From: Saccharofermentans sp.
Lineage (GTDB): Bacteria > Bacillota_A > Clostridia > Saccharofermentanales > Saccharofermentanaceae
Assembly (NCBI GenBank): GCA_024692105.1
Contig: JAILMZ010000014.1
Coordinates: 1-13,992, forward strand
Reading direction: 5' to 3'
Length of the DNA: 13,992 bases
The position numbers and the translations under genes are program-made. Numbering within the stretch: position 1 is the first letter of the stretch; each line of letters opens with the position of its first letter. The notes under the pieces are model-generated. The model was not told where the DNA came from. It saw only the letters and a list, made by a program, of their open reading frames with translations, and searched no databases. Shown piece by piece: positions 5,703 through 13,867 of the stretch.

Positions 5703-6794
5703 TCAAGCGTCCCCGAACTCATCTATAAGAGCCTTGATCTGCTTAGCAGACTTTTCCCAGCTGTACTTCTCCAGAAGGACTGAAGGATCCTTTACTTCAG
5801 TTGCCAGGATCTCGTCCATATCTATATTCTCATACTTGAGAGGATCTATGTAGTGCGCGCACTCGCCGTATACTTCGGGAAGTGCGGTCACGTTCGATAC
5901 TATTATGTCCTTCGCGCCTGCGCTCACTGCCTCCAGGGGCGGCATGCCGAAGCCTTCGCTAAGTGACGGCTGGATGAACGCCTTGCAGTGCGCCATCAGC
6001 GCCTTAACCTTCTCGTCAGATAAGAATCCCGTAAAGATTACATTCTCGGGGGCGCTTGCCTCGATATCCTTGGAATAATCGGCAAGCGTATTGTGTCCCG
6101 TCACGACGAACTTATACTTGGGGTTCTGCCTTGCTGCTGCAAATACCCAGTCCATGTTCTTGTGCTTGTATCTTGAACCGAGAGAGAAGAAGTATTCTCC
6201 CTTTTTGATGTCCTTAATATCAGTAAAGACCGACTCGTCTGCAGTCACTCTTCCGAAGTGCTGCCATCCGCAGTAGACGACCTTGATCTTCTCAGCGGGT
6301 ACGCCGAAGATCTCAGAGATGTCCTTACGAGCGTCATAGCTGTCCGTGACGATAAGCTTGGCGTTAACTGCCGCCTTACGCCTCAGGTTCAGCCTCACCT
6401 TCTGCACGAAGCGTGAGTAGGGCTTGGTGAGGTAGTTCGTGGAGAACTTCTCCGGCTGGCAGTCGTAGATGAATGTGATGTCGTTACGTTTACGCTGGAG
6501 CATCATGCAGATATCCAGGACTATGGTGTCCTTGCTGTTCGCATACATCGTGAATGCAGTCTCTCTCCAGTATTCCCTGCCGAACTTGCCGAACTTCATG
6601 AGTTCCGGCTTATAGATGACCGTCCTGATCTTATTGAACTTGACGCCGAGGTCGAGCTGTCTGGGCATGACGAGTTCTATGTCGTAGGGCAGATCCATCT
6701 TATCGAGCTCCCTTAAGATCTCGATGGAATACCTCGGGATCCCTACCATGAATCCGCTGGTAAATACTTCGCCGTTGACTACGACCGTCTTCAT
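5703..6794 (-). CDS. GT-B glycosyltransferase, family 4-like
   Basis: This 363-residue protein has the two-Rossmann-domain layout of family 4 retaining transferases. The acceptor-side domain includes FIYDCQPEKF (108-117), a variant of the Y-D-x-x-P motif common in mannosyl- and rhamnosyltransferases of this type, and VTDSYDARKDI (149-159). The donor-side domain carries FSLGSRYKHKN (203-213), VIFTGFLSDEKV (252-263) and the catalytic E-x7-E pair E280/E288 in LSEGFGMPPLEAV. It shares the conserved VSNVTALPEVYG region (299-310) with many polymer mannosyl- and rhamnosyltransferases. No membrane segment is seen, so it probably acts at the cytoplasmic face. The ATG at 6794 overlaps the preceding stop by ATGA; an open frame extends upstream to 6854 but only as overlap with the previous gene. 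A GDP-sugar donor is plausible from the gmd/rmd context, not shown. Confidence 0.85.
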   Translation of the reverse strand: MKTVVVNGEVFTSGFMVGIPRYSIEILRELDKMDLPYDIELVMPRQLDLGVKFNKIRTVIYKPELMKFGKFGREYWRETAFTMYANSKDTIVLDICMMLQRKRNDITFIYDCQPEKFSTNYLTKPYSRFVQKVRLNLRRKAAVNAKLIVTDSYDARKDISEIFGVPAEKIKVVYCGWQHFGRVTADESVFTDIKDIKKGEYFFSLGSRYKHKNMDWVFAAARQNPKYKFVVTGHNTLADYSKDIEASAPENVIFTGFLSDEKVKALMAHCKAFIQPSLSEGFGMPPLEAVSAGAKDIIVSNVTALPEVYGECAHYIDPLKYENIDMDEILATEVKDPSVLLEKYSWEKSAKQIKALIDEFGDA

Positions 6795-7987
6795 GCCTTG
6801 TCTTCCACCATCTTGTCCACGAACTTGCCGAGTCTGCCGGTGATGACATCCCACTGATAGTTCTGCTGGACGTAGTCATAGGCATTGAGCTTCATCTGCT
6901 CGGCCGTCTCCTTCTCATTTAGGAAGAAGTCGACGACTCCTTCGAACTCGGGGTAATTCATATAGTAGAGTGCACCGTTGCTCTTGACGCAGTGGCCCTT
7001 GAGGACGGGGCACTTGCCGTTTACCACGACATTGGTATGAACGCACATCGCTTCAAGAACGACCATCGACAGGCTCTCGAATATGGACGGGAGCAGGAGC
7101 ATCCTGGCAGCTGCTATACCGTCGAACTTGTCTTCGTCCGATACGAAGCCGAGGCTTAAGATATCGTCGTCCTTGGGAATGTCCATCGCAGGCTTGCCCA
7201 TGAGGACGAGCTTAAGATCCGAAGGATGTCTCTTCTTGTATGCCCTGAAGTATCTGAACATCTCGCCGCAGTTCTTGCCCTGGTCGATCCTTCCGACATA
7301 GACGATGAAGTCGTTGAGGTTGTACTTGGCCTTGAATCTCTCGGGGTTGATGTCGTCCGGGATCTCAACGCCTGTTCCTCCCAGGTCGCTCGGAATGTTC
7401 TCGTTGTGGAATTTCTTATTTACCATCTGGCGCTCTTCTTCCGTGTTGTAGAAGAAGAATCTCGGCTTGTGGAAGAGCTCCGCGTAGTGCTTCATCTTGA
7501 GGAAAGGCTCATCGTGAGCGGTCGGGATGAGGATAGCCTTGTCCGCGACTTCAGGAAGGCCTATTACCGTCGTATAGTACAGGTATGTGAAGAAGATGAA
7601 GACATCGTAGTAATCCTTGTTGTCCTTCAGATACTTAACGAGCTTCGGGCACTCGGGTCCCTGGAGGTTGATCCACTCGCGCTCGGCTTCATAGTCGAAG
7701 GCTTCCTTGTAGAACAGGAATCTCGAGTTGATGAGGTCGAACCTCGCCTGATCCCTCTGGTGCTTTACCGGGAATCTGTGGACCGTTATCCCGTTGATGA
7801 CTTCTTCGTTCTTCTTGTATGTATTCTTCCAGGTCGAATAGTCGACGGCCTTGGTGGTCGCGACGTGGATCTCCCTGTCATCTGACTTCATGTGCTCAGC
7901 GAGCTGCCTGCAGTGGAGCTCCGCTCCGCCGTTTACTTCGAGCCCGTATCTCTGAACCACAAAACAGATCCTTATCTTCCTGTCCAT
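6791..7987 (-). CDS. GT-B glycosyltransferase, family 4-like, paralogue of the gene at 9518-10696
   Basis: This 398-residue protein begins with a glycine-rich nucleotide-domain strand and turn (ICFVVQRYGLEVNGGAEL, 7-24). It has AHDEP (157-161), GRIDQGKN (232-239) and the catalytic E-x7-E pair E304/E312 in FESLSMVVLEAM. It ends with MNYPEFE (343-349) and QWDVITGRLGKF (378-389). These last motifs, the HDE motif and DIPKxxxDxxxLGFV recur at matching positions in the 392-residue transferase encoded two genes upstream, so the pair probably arose by duplication. The ATG at 7987 is preferred to an in-frame TTG at 7999. It begins one base after the previous stop, with GGGGAG four bases ahead, and ends with an ATGA overlap into the next gene. 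Sugar specificity cannot be read from the sequence. Confidence 0.85.
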   Translation of the reverse strand: MDRKIRICFVVQRYGLEVNGGAELHCRQLAEHMKSDDREIHVATTKAVDYSTWKNTYKKNEEVINGITVHRFPVKHQRDQARFDLINSRFLFYKEAFDYEAEREWINLQGPECPKLVKYLKDNKDYYDVFIFFTYLYYTTVIGLPEVADKAILIPTAHDEPFLKMKHYAELFHKPRFFFYNTEEERQMVNKKFHNENIPSDLGGTGVEIPDDINPERFKAKYNLNDFIVYVGRIDQGKNCGEMFRYFRAYKKRHPSDLKLVLMGKPAMDIPKDDDILSLGFVSDEDKFDGIAAARMLLLPSIFESLSMVVLEAMCVHTNVVVNGKCPVLKGHCVKSNGALYYMNYPEFEGVVDFFLNEKETAEQMKLNAYDYVQQNYQWDVITGRLGKFVDKMVEDKA

Positions 7988-7988
7988 G

Positions 7989-9059
7989 TTACTCCCCAAT
8001 TCGCGACTTCAAGAGCTCTATGAGCCTTGCCTTGATCTTATCGTTATCGAAGTCAGCCAGGCGCGCCTTCTCGCCTTCGATGAGTTTGTTTCTTAATTCT
8101 TCGTCAGTTACGACGAGGTTGATGGCTTCGGATACGATCTTCGGATCCTTGTCCTTAAGAAGGATGCCCGAGCCTCCGAGCGTCTCTGCTATCGCAGTGC
8201 TGTCGTAAGCGATTATCGGGATGCCGAAGCACATCGCTTCGACGAGCGGAACGCAGAAGCCCTCATGTTCGCTGAGGCAGAGCAGCAGGTCTGCCGTCCT
8301 GTAGATGGCAAGGATCTGGTCGAAGGGAATGTGTCCCGTGAATTCGACTGCGTCTTCCAGGCCCAGTTCCTTGGTGTATGCTTCGAGCTTCCTGTAGTAG
8401 ATATCCGAGTTCTGGAATGAGCCTGCGATTATCAGCCTCGACTTCGGATTGACGAACTTGTGGTAGTAGTAGAACGACGTGATGAGGTCCTGCTGCTTCT
8501 TGTTGGGTGCGACTCTTCCTGTGAAGACGATGTTTGTTACGTCGTCGCTTAATCTGTCTACCGTCTTCTGGTCAGGCTTCTTCTCGTAGTCTGAGAACCT
8601 GATGAGTATCGGCAGGACATCCACAGGGCACGTGTAGCCGTAGCTGATGAGGTCGGACTTATTGAACGCCGAGTCTGCGATGCAGTACTCCGGAGTCTTC
8701 GCCAGTGCCTTTACGCTCTCGACTCCTGCGGCACATCTCTTCTCGTGCTCATAGTCGTAGCCGTGCCAGAATTCGGGCGGAGTGACGTTGTGGTATACGA
8801 CGAATACTCTTGCCTTGAACTTCTTGATCTTCTCGTTAAGTTCCGTTCCCGTCGAGAGGTGGTAGAGGATTATCGTGTCGGGGCTGTCCTTGTATGCGGA
8901 AACCAGTCGCGCCGTGCCAGAAGGGATCTTCTTGTCGATGCCTTCCGCGAAGATATCCGTATCGTACCCTGCGGAGACCAGGGCGTCGTTGATCGCTATT
9001 ACGTTGTTGCCGATCGCGTCGCCGTATGCGAGCGTCGGGAGCATCTGTACTATTCTCAT
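7989..9059 (-). CDS. GT-B glycosyltransferase, family 4-like
   Basis: This 356-residue protein has the family 4 layout. The N-terminal domain carries MLPTLAYGDAIGNNVIA (6-22) and VVYHNVTPP (87-95), where H90 is a plausible acceptor-side residue. The C-terminal domain has FTGRVAPNKKQQDLI (179-193), with R182 and K187 in the positions that contact the donor phosphates, then EFTGHIPFDQILAIYRTADL (239-258), and the catalytic pair E266/E274 in HEGFCVPLVEAM. Length is usual for the family and no membrane segment is visible. Its ATG overlaps the stop of the small coiled-coil gene by one base (TAATG), implying coupled translation, and it ends one base before the next ATG. It is not a close copy of its neighbours. 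Which sugar it adds is unknown. Confidence 0.86.
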   Translation of the reverse strand: MRIVQMLPTLAYGDAIGNNVIAINDALVSAGYDTDIFAEGIDKKIPSGTARLVSAYKDSPDTIILYHLSTGTELNEKIKKFKARVFVVYHNVTPPEFWHGYDYEHEKRCAAGVESVKALAKTPEYCIADSAFNKSDLISYGYTCPVDVLPILIRFSDYEKKPDQKTVDRLSDDVTNIVFTGRVAPNKKQQDLITSFYYYHKFVNPKSRLIIAGSFQNSDIYYRKLEAYTKELGLEDAVEFTGHIPFDQILAIYRTADLLLCLSEHEGFCVPLVEAMCFGIPIIAYDSTAIAETLGGSGILLKDKDPKIVSEAINLVVTDEELRNKLIEGEKARLADFDNDKIKARLIELLKSRIGE

Positions 9060-9499
9060 TATGCTTTCTTCTCGAGTTCGGCTATTCTCTTCTCAAGTGA
9101 ATCCACTTTGTCCCTGAGCGCTTTGTTCTCTGCTTCCTTGTCTCTGATATAAGCATAGATCTGGCTTAAGGACTTGGCTGAGGCATTGTTGTAGAGATTC
9201 TGTCTGGCGATGAGAGGCGCTGCGACAGGCTTCATGAACTTCCTGATGAATATCTTGAGCGCGAGCTTGAGGCCGCTGCCGTCCAGAGTCTCGTAGTAGT
9301 TAACGCCGTAGAAAGTGTTGACCGCTGCGATCTCGTCGGCAAATTCATTCTCGTCAAATCTCAGATCGTCCAGTTCGCCCCTGGATACGCCTGCGACATT
9401 GATATCGTCGAAGCTCAGGTCCAGGTCCGAATAATCGCGTGTCTTGATGTTCTCGCGGATCTTAGCCATTATCTCTTCGGTGTTTACGGATTCTGCCAT
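9059..9499 (-). CDS. Small coiled-coil protein of unknown function within the transferase operon
   Basis: This gene encodes 146 residues. Residues 1-70 are acidic and include EEIMAKIRENIKTR (8-21). Residues 77-104 are basic and partly hydrophobic (LKLALKIFIRKFMKPVAAPL), able to lie on a membrane surface. The C-terminus is a coiled coil with core positions L111, I114, I118, K121, N125, L128, V132, L135, I139 and L142 in continuous 3-4 spacing. From memory, similar N-terminal and R-K-x-x-x-P-x-x-x-x-Q-N stretches precede methyltransferase or glycosyltransferase domains in polysaccharide clusters; here they stand alone. A GAGGA site 8 bases before the ATG supports expression, and the gene overlaps the next by one base. 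I do not recognise a defined family. A scaffolding or membrane-recruiting role for the transferases is inference. It could also be the remnant of a larger enzyme. Confidence 0.7.
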   Translation of the reverse strand: MAESVNTEEIMAKIRENIKTRDYSDLDLSFDDINVAGVSRGELDDLRFDENEFADEIAAVNTFYGVNYYETLDGSGLKLALKIFIRKFMKPVAAPLIARQNLYNNASAKSLSQIYAYIRDKEAENKALRDKVDSLEKRIAELEKKA

Positions 9500-9517
9500 A
9501 GCTTATGTCCTCTCTTC

Positions 9518-10696
9518 TTATCTTCTAAGGCCTTCAAAAAAGTCCAGGTATTTCTTTGTTATTACGTCCCAGGCGAAGTTGTCCAGTACGAACTGCCTGC
9601 CGTTTTCTCCCATGGTGTTCGCGATGTCTTCATGTTCCATTATAAAGCTAACCGTCTCTTCGAACTCGGGATAATTCTCGAACCAGAGTCCGCCGTTGGA
9701 CTTGGATGCGAAGTTCCTTGTCACGGCGCACCTGCCGTTAACGATGACGGGACGTTTTGCAAGCCAGCTCTCCATGATGACTATCGAGAAGCTCTCGTAG
9801 AACGAGGGCTGGCAGAAAAGCTCTGCCGCCGCATAGGCATCGTACTTATCCTGAGCGTCCACGAAGCCCAGGTCGATGACGTCGTCCTTTACTTCCTTCG
9901 GGATGTCTATCGTGCCGCCTCCGATGAGGACGAGCTTCAAGTCTGTCTGCTTTCGCGCCTTGTACTGTGCGAAGTACTTGATGAGAACGTCGACGCCCTT
10001 GCCGGAGTCCTTACGGCCTGCGTAGAGGATGAACTTGTCCTTTATTCCGAACTTGTCTCTGAAGCGCTGTGCGTCTGATGTGAATTCGGTATTCACGCCC
10101 GCGCCGAGAGTGCGGTCATCGACATTGCTGAGGTCATAGACGCGCTCTGCGAGTTCTTTCTCCGGGTCAGACAGGAAGATCATGCCTGCAAGCGTCGGAA
10201 AGACCTCTTTGAAAGGCCTCAGATAGATGTAGCTCTCATCGTGAAGGCAGGGGATGAGTACGGACTTCTCGGGAACGGTCTTGATGCCGTTATACGTCGT
10301 TCCGAACATGTAAGGGATGTATGCGAAGAAGTCGTATTCGTCCTTATGGTCTGCAATGTATGCGTAGAGGTCGTCGCTGTTGACCATCTCGTTCACGAAG
10401 ACCTGAGCTTCCGTATCGTTCAGCCTAAGGCCCTTCATGAGCTTGTAGTTCACGTCGTCAAATGCCTTGGCATCTCTCTTCCTGACCTTGAAGCGTCTGA
10501 CCTTCACGCCGCCTTCTTCGGTAAGGCCTTCCTTGTGGAAATCCTTGTTCCAGTCGGAGCCGAACTTCTCGACGCAGGTCGTGAGGACCTCAACTTCCGC
10601 CTTGCCCTGAAGGTGCTTTACTATTCCGCGGAGCTCGGCTTCAGCGCCGCCCGGGATGTTATCTCCGTACCACGGTGTGACGAAACCGATCTTCAT
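9518..10696 (-). CDS. GT-B glycosyltransferase, family 4-like, paralogue of the gene at 6791-7987
   Basis: This 392-residue protein starts MKIGFVTPWYGDNIPGGAEAE, the glycine-rich first strand and turn of GT-B enzymes. It has LHDES (151-155), the donor-site stretch YAGRKDSGKG (225-234), VIDLGFVDAQDKYDAYAAA (273-291) and the catalytic pair E301/E309 in YESFSIVIMES. It ends with ENYPEFEE (340-347) and AWDVITKKYLDFF (375-387). Motif order and spacing match the 398-residue transferase at 6791-7987. The ATG at 10696 has GGAGG 7 bases upstream and overlaps the preceding stop as ATGA; the same frame is open upstream to 10861 but that part overlaps the previous gene and is not protein-like. An 18-base gap separates it from the coiled-coil gene. 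Donor and linkage are unknown. Confidence 0.86.
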   Translation of the reverse strand: MKIGFVTPWYGDNIPGGAEAELRGIVKHLQGKAEVEVLTTCVEKFGSDWNKDFHKEGLTEEGGVKVRRFKVRKRDAKAFDDVNYKLMKGLRLNDTEAQVFVNEMVNSDDLYAYIADHKDEYDFFAYIPYMFGTTYNGIKTVPEKSVLIPCLHDESYIYLRPFKEVFPTLAGMIFLSDPEKELAERVYDLSNVDDRTLGAGVNTEFTSDAQRFRDKFGIKDKFILYAGRKDSGKGVDVLIKYFAQYKARKQTDLKLVLIGGGTIDIPKEVKDDVIDLGFVDAQDKYDAYAAAELFCQPSFYESFSIVIMESWLAKRPVIVNGRCAVTRNFASKSNGGLWFENYPEFEETVSFIMEHEDIANTMGENGRQFVLDNFAWDVITKKYLDFFEGLRR

Positions 10697-11859
10697 GTAT
10701 CTTCCTCCAGGAGCTTTCCCACGTTCTCTACAAATCTGTCCTTGGTGTATCTGGAGAGTATCATGCGCTTTGCATTCTCTCCGTATTCGGCTCTGAGCAC
10801 ATCGTCTTCGCAGAGCGTATCGAGAGCCTTTGCGTATGCGTCGGTGTCCATAAGCGGGCACTCGATGCCTGTCAGCTTATCCTGCCTTAAGTAGTTCACG
10901 CCGCTTCCCGGGATCGTGAATGTTATCGCCGGACTGCCGAAGAACATGCCTTCGGCAAGCGCGAGACCGAAGCCTTCCGACCTTGTTACCGACGGGAATA
11001 TCGTGAGGTCTGACGCCTCGAGGTAAGACCTCTTGACCGAGTCGTCTATCCTTCCTATGAACCTGATCTTGTCAACGCCTTCAGCCTGAGCCTTGAGCTT
11101 GGCCGTATCTTCCCCGTCTCCAGCGATGAAGATGAGGAGCTTATCGGACTTGGTCTTCTTTACCGCTTCGATGAGATAATCGAGGCCCTTATATGCGACG
11201 TGACGTCCGATGAAGAATCCCAGGATCTTGCCGGGGTTGTCTTCCCTGATCTTCTTTGCCGCTTCCTTCTCGCTGTCGTTAAGGACGAGCGTATCGTCCG
11301 CGATCATGTAGGGAAGGATGTATTTCTTATCGCCGAATTCATTCGAATATCTGCTCATCTCAAGGTGTATCGGAGTGGCTCCGAGGATCTTGTCCGACGC
11401 CTTGATGAGCGCCCTGTCCTGTTCTCTGAAGAAAGCTCTGACGAACTTCTGCTTCGTGATATCGAGGTGCCAGTAGATATAGAGCTTGAAGCTCTTGCCG
11501 TTCTTCCTGATGTATGACAGGAGCTTCGATGCGACATAGGGATTCGGATAGTGGAAGATGACCACGTCGGGTTTGAATTCATCCAGGACCTTCGTGAGGT
11601 TCTTCTTGTATTCGGGAGCAATGGCCTGGGACATTATCTTTGCCTTCGATGCGACGCGGATGACGTCAACTCCGTCGACCTTGTCGGTGACCGTCTCGTG
11701 CATTCTTGTAGTTATCTCTCCGTCTGTGGAGTCCTCGTTGAAGCAGATGACCTTGTTCTCTGCCCCGATAGCATTAAATGCACCGACCAGGTCTCTTGTT
11801 ACCTGCTCGGTGCCTCCCAGGAAGGGGTACATATACTTTGCTATCTGAAGTACTCTCAT
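10693..11859 (-). CDS. GT-B glycosyltransferase, family 4-like
   Basis: This 388-residue protein begins MRVLQIAKYMYPFLGGTEQV, with the P-x-x-G-G-x-E turn usual in family 4. The acceptor-side domain includes FHYPNPYVA (102-110) and YWHLDITKQK (129-138). The donor side has FIGRHVAYKGLDYLIEA (216-232), where R219 and K224 should contact the nucleotide diphosphate, then IAGDGED (245-251), RFIGRIDD (266-273) and the catalytic pair E295/E303 in RSEGFGLALAEG. Its ATG overlaps the rmd stop as ATGA, and its own stop overlaps the next gene the same way, so it is firmly inside the operon. Being first after the GDP-sugar genes, it may use GDP-mannose or GDP-rhamnose, but position is the only argument. 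Family assignment is secure. Confidence 0.87.
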   Translation of the reverse strand: MRVLQIAKYMYPFLGGTEQVTRDLVGAFNAIGAENKVICFNEDSTDGEITTRMHETVTDKVDGVDVIRVASKAKIMSQAIAPEYKKNLTKVLDEFKPDVVIFHYPNPYVASKLLSYIRKNGKSFKLYIYWHLDITKQKFVRAFFREQDRALIKASDKILGATPIHLEMSRYSNEFGDKKYILPYMIADDTLVLNDSEKEAAKKIREDNPGKILGFFIGRHVAYKGLDYLIEAVKKTKSDKLLIFIAGDGEDTAKLKAQAEGVDKIRFIGRIDDSVKRSYLEASDLTIFPSVTRSEGFGLALAEGMFFGSPAITFTIPGSGVNYLRQDKLTGIECPLMDTDAYAKALDTLCEDDVLRAEYGENAKRMILSRYTKDRFVENVGKLLEEDT

Positions 11860-12791
11860 CTGCGGTAGTTCTCGTACATTTCCTTAAGTGTGTCGAAGAT
11901 ATCGTGCTCCGGCGCCCAGCCGAGCTCGGCTTTTATAAGACTGTTGTCGCAGCAGATTACCGGGGTGTCCGTCGGACGGATCCTCGCGGGATCCACATTT
12001 ACGGTTATCTCCTGTGATGACAGCGAAGTTATCGTCTTCAGCATATCTTCGAGCGAGTGAGCGACGCCGGAGCCGACGTTATACGCCTTGCCGGGCTGAC
12101 CCTTCTCGACTATGAGCCTGTAAGCTCTTACAATGTCTCTTACATCGCTGAAGTCTCTTCTTACCTTGAGGTTGCCGACGTTCATTACGCCGGGCCTGCC
12201 TGACTTATCTATCTCGGCCGCCTGCTTGCACCAGGAAGGCAGGACAAAGTTGTCTGCCTGCCCTACGCCCGTGTGATTGAACGCCCTGACGAGATACACA
12301 TCGATGCCGAACTCCTTGCCGTAAAGGGTGGCAAAGCTCTCCTGCGTCATCTTGGAGATGCCGTAGGGACTGTTCGAATCAAGAGGCGATGTCTCGCTGA
12401 CGGGAGCCGATGCCGGAGCATATTCCTCGGACGAACCGATGAACATGACCTTGGGAGCCTTTCCTTCTTCACGGCAGGCCTTGACCGCCTGAAGGATGTT
12501 AAGAGATCCGATGACGTTAACTGATATCGTAAGCTGAGGATTCTTCCAGGACTGGCCTACACTGCTTATGGCGGCGAGGTTGACGATGACGTCGGGCATC
12601 ACCTTCGAGATTACCGCCATAACATCTTCGGCACTTAAGAGGTCGCAGGAGATGAACTGATCATCCGCCCACTCGGGAACTCTTATGTCAGAACCCGTGA
12701 CCTCGTAGCCGTTAGACATGAACTCGTCCGTCAGATGCTTTCCGACGAATCCGCCGCAGCCGAATATCAGGACCTTCTTACCGTCTGCCAT
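11856..12791 (-). CDS. rmd: GDP-4-keto-6-deoxy-D-mannose reductase (GDP-D-rhamnose synthase)
   Basis: This 311-residue protein of the extended short-chain dehydrogenase family reduces the Gmd product at C4, giving GDP-D-rhamnose. It shows the NAD(P) loop G11-C-G-G14-F-V-G17, NLAAISSVGQSW (71-82), S120/S121 in IGSSEEY, and the Y143-x3-K147 catalytic pair in SPYGISK. Features closer to Pseudomonas Rmd than to the epimerase/reductase that makes GDP-L-fucose are RAFNHTGVGQADNFV, VRRDFSDVRD and the C-terminal DPARIRPTDTP nucleotide-binding stretch. It starts five bases after gmd, as expected for consecutive steps, and ends with an ATGA overlap into the first transferase gene. The C4 stereochemistry is not certain from sequence: a GDP-6-deoxy-D-talose synthase is the main alternative. 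Confidence 0.85.
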   Translation of the reverse strand: MADGKKVLIFGCGGFVGKHLTDEFMSNGYEVTGSDIRVPEWADDQFISCDLLSAEDVMAVISKVMPDVIVNLAAISSVGQSWKNPQLTISVNVIGSLNILQAVKACREEGKAPKVMFIGSSEEYAPASAPVSETSPLDSNSPYGISKMTQESFATLYGKEFGIDVYLVRAFNHTGVGQADNFVLPSWCKQAAEIDKSGRPGVMNVGNLKVRRDFSDVRDIVRAYRLIVEKGQPGKAYNVGSGVAHSLEDMLKTITSLSSQEITVNVDPARIRPTDTPVICCDNSLIKAELGWAPEHDIFDTLKEMYENYRR

Positions 12792-12796
12792 ATCGA

Positions 12797-13834
12797 TCAG
12801 GCCTTAGCTGCCGCTTCCTTCTTAGCGAGTTCCAGATCGTGCTGTGCCATGATGCGGCAGAGCTCTTCGTAGGATGTCTTCTGAGGGTTCCAGCCGAGCT
12901 TTGTCTTTGCCTTTGTGGGATCGCCCCAGAGATTTACGACGTCAGTAGGTCTGTACCACTGAGGGTTGACGCAGACGACCATCTTGCCTGTAGCCTTGTC
13001 GTAACCCTTCTCTTCGAGGCCCTCGCCCTTCCACTCGATCTCGATGCCGTCATTGGCAAATGCGAGTGTGGTGAACTCTCTTACAGTGTGCTGAACGCCT
13101 GTGGCGATGACGTAATCGTCAGGCTCGTCCTGCTGGAGTATCAGCCACATGCACTCGACATAGTCCTTGGCATAGCCCCAGTCACGGAGTGAATCGAGGT
13201 TGCCGAGCTCTAAGTGATCCTGAAGTCCGCATGCGATCCTTCCTGCAGCGAGGGTGATCTTCCTTGTAACGAAGTTGTCCCCTCTTCTCTCAGACTCGTG
13301 GTTGAAGAGGATGCCGTTGCAGCAGAACATGCCGTAAGCATCACGATATTCCTTCATCATCCAGAAACCGTACTGCTTTGCTACAGCATAAGGGCTGAAT
13401 GGGTGGAAAGGTGTATTCTCGTTCTGGGGAACTTCCTCTACCTTGCCGTAGAGCTCGGATGTGGAAGCCTGATATATCTTAGTCTTCTTCTCGAGACCAA
13501 GCATGTGTACTGCCTCAAGGACTCTCAGCACGCCCAGTGCGTCAACGTCGCCCGTGTACTCGGCAGCGTCGAAGCTGACCTGTACGTGGCTCTGAGCTGC
13601 GAGGTTATATAACTCGTCGGGCTTGACCTCTGCGACTACCCTTACGATGGAAGAAGAGTCGGACAGATCACCCTCGTGAATGTGGAGCTGATCTAAGATA
13701 TGGTCGATACGGGCAGTGGTGGACACAGATGATCTTCTGACGATGCCGTGTACCTCATAGCCTTTCTCGAGCAGAAGCTCGGCGAGATACGAACCGTCCT
13801 GGCCTGTGATACCTGTGATGAGTGCCTTTTTCAT
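12797..13834 (-). CDS. gmd: GDP-mannose 4,6-dehydratase
   Basis: This 345-residue protein converts GDP-D-mannose to GDP-4-keto-6-deoxy-D-mannose. It has the cofactor loop G8-I-T-G11-Q-D-G14 typical of Gmd, [13 protein letters not shown] (33-45), catalytic T125/E127 in STSELYG, and Y149/K153 in [10 protein letters not shown]. Further family signatures are [19 protein letters not shown] (176-194), [14 protein letters not shown] (214-227) and the C-terminal [22 protein letters not shown]. Length and motif spacing fit bacterial Gmd throughout. The ATG at 13834 has AAGGAGAC 6 bases upstream, one of the best ribosome sites in the window. It follows the mannose-6-phosphate isomerase gene by 33 bases and precedes rmd by five. 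The short gap shows no promoter, so it is probably transcribed from further upstream. Confidence 0.97.
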   Translation of the reverse strand: MKKALITGITGQDGSYLAELLLEKGYEVHGIVRRSSVSTTARIDHILDQLHIHEGDLSDSSSIVRVVAEVKPDELYNLAAQSHVQVSFDAAEYTGDVDALGVLRVLEAVHMLGLEKKTKIYQASTSELYGKVEEVPQNENTPFHPFSPYAVAKQYGFWMMKEYRDAYGMFCCNGILFNHESERRGDNFVTRKITLAAGRIACGLQDHLELGNLDSLRDWGYAKDYVECMWLILQQDEPDDYVIATGVQHTVREFTTLAFANDGIEIEWKGEGLEEKGYDKATGKMVVCVNPQWYRPTDVVNLWGDPTKAKTKLGWNPQKTSYEELCRIMAQHDLELAKKEAAAKA

Positions 13835-13867
13835 GTGCTTGTCTCCTTATGATTTATCTCGTGTATT

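Noticed and set aside
4871..5728. Plus-strand open frame of 285 codons opposite the two-domain glycosyltransferase
   Set aside because: Antisense to a canonical GT-A protein, with no recognisable domain or initiation signal.
10697..10861. Upstream extension of the 392-residue glycosyltransferase by 55 codons
   Set aside because: The extension overlaps the previous transferase gene in another frame and is Arg-rich without family similarity; the ATG at 10696 has a GGAGG site and begins with a perfect GT-B first strand.
11856..12791. GDP-L-fucose synthase (Fcl/WcaG) for the reductase
   Set aside because: The active-site surroundings and the C-terminal P-A-R-I-R-P-T-D stretch resemble Rmd rather than Fcl, whose characteristic N-L-Y-G-P-x-D-N region is absent.
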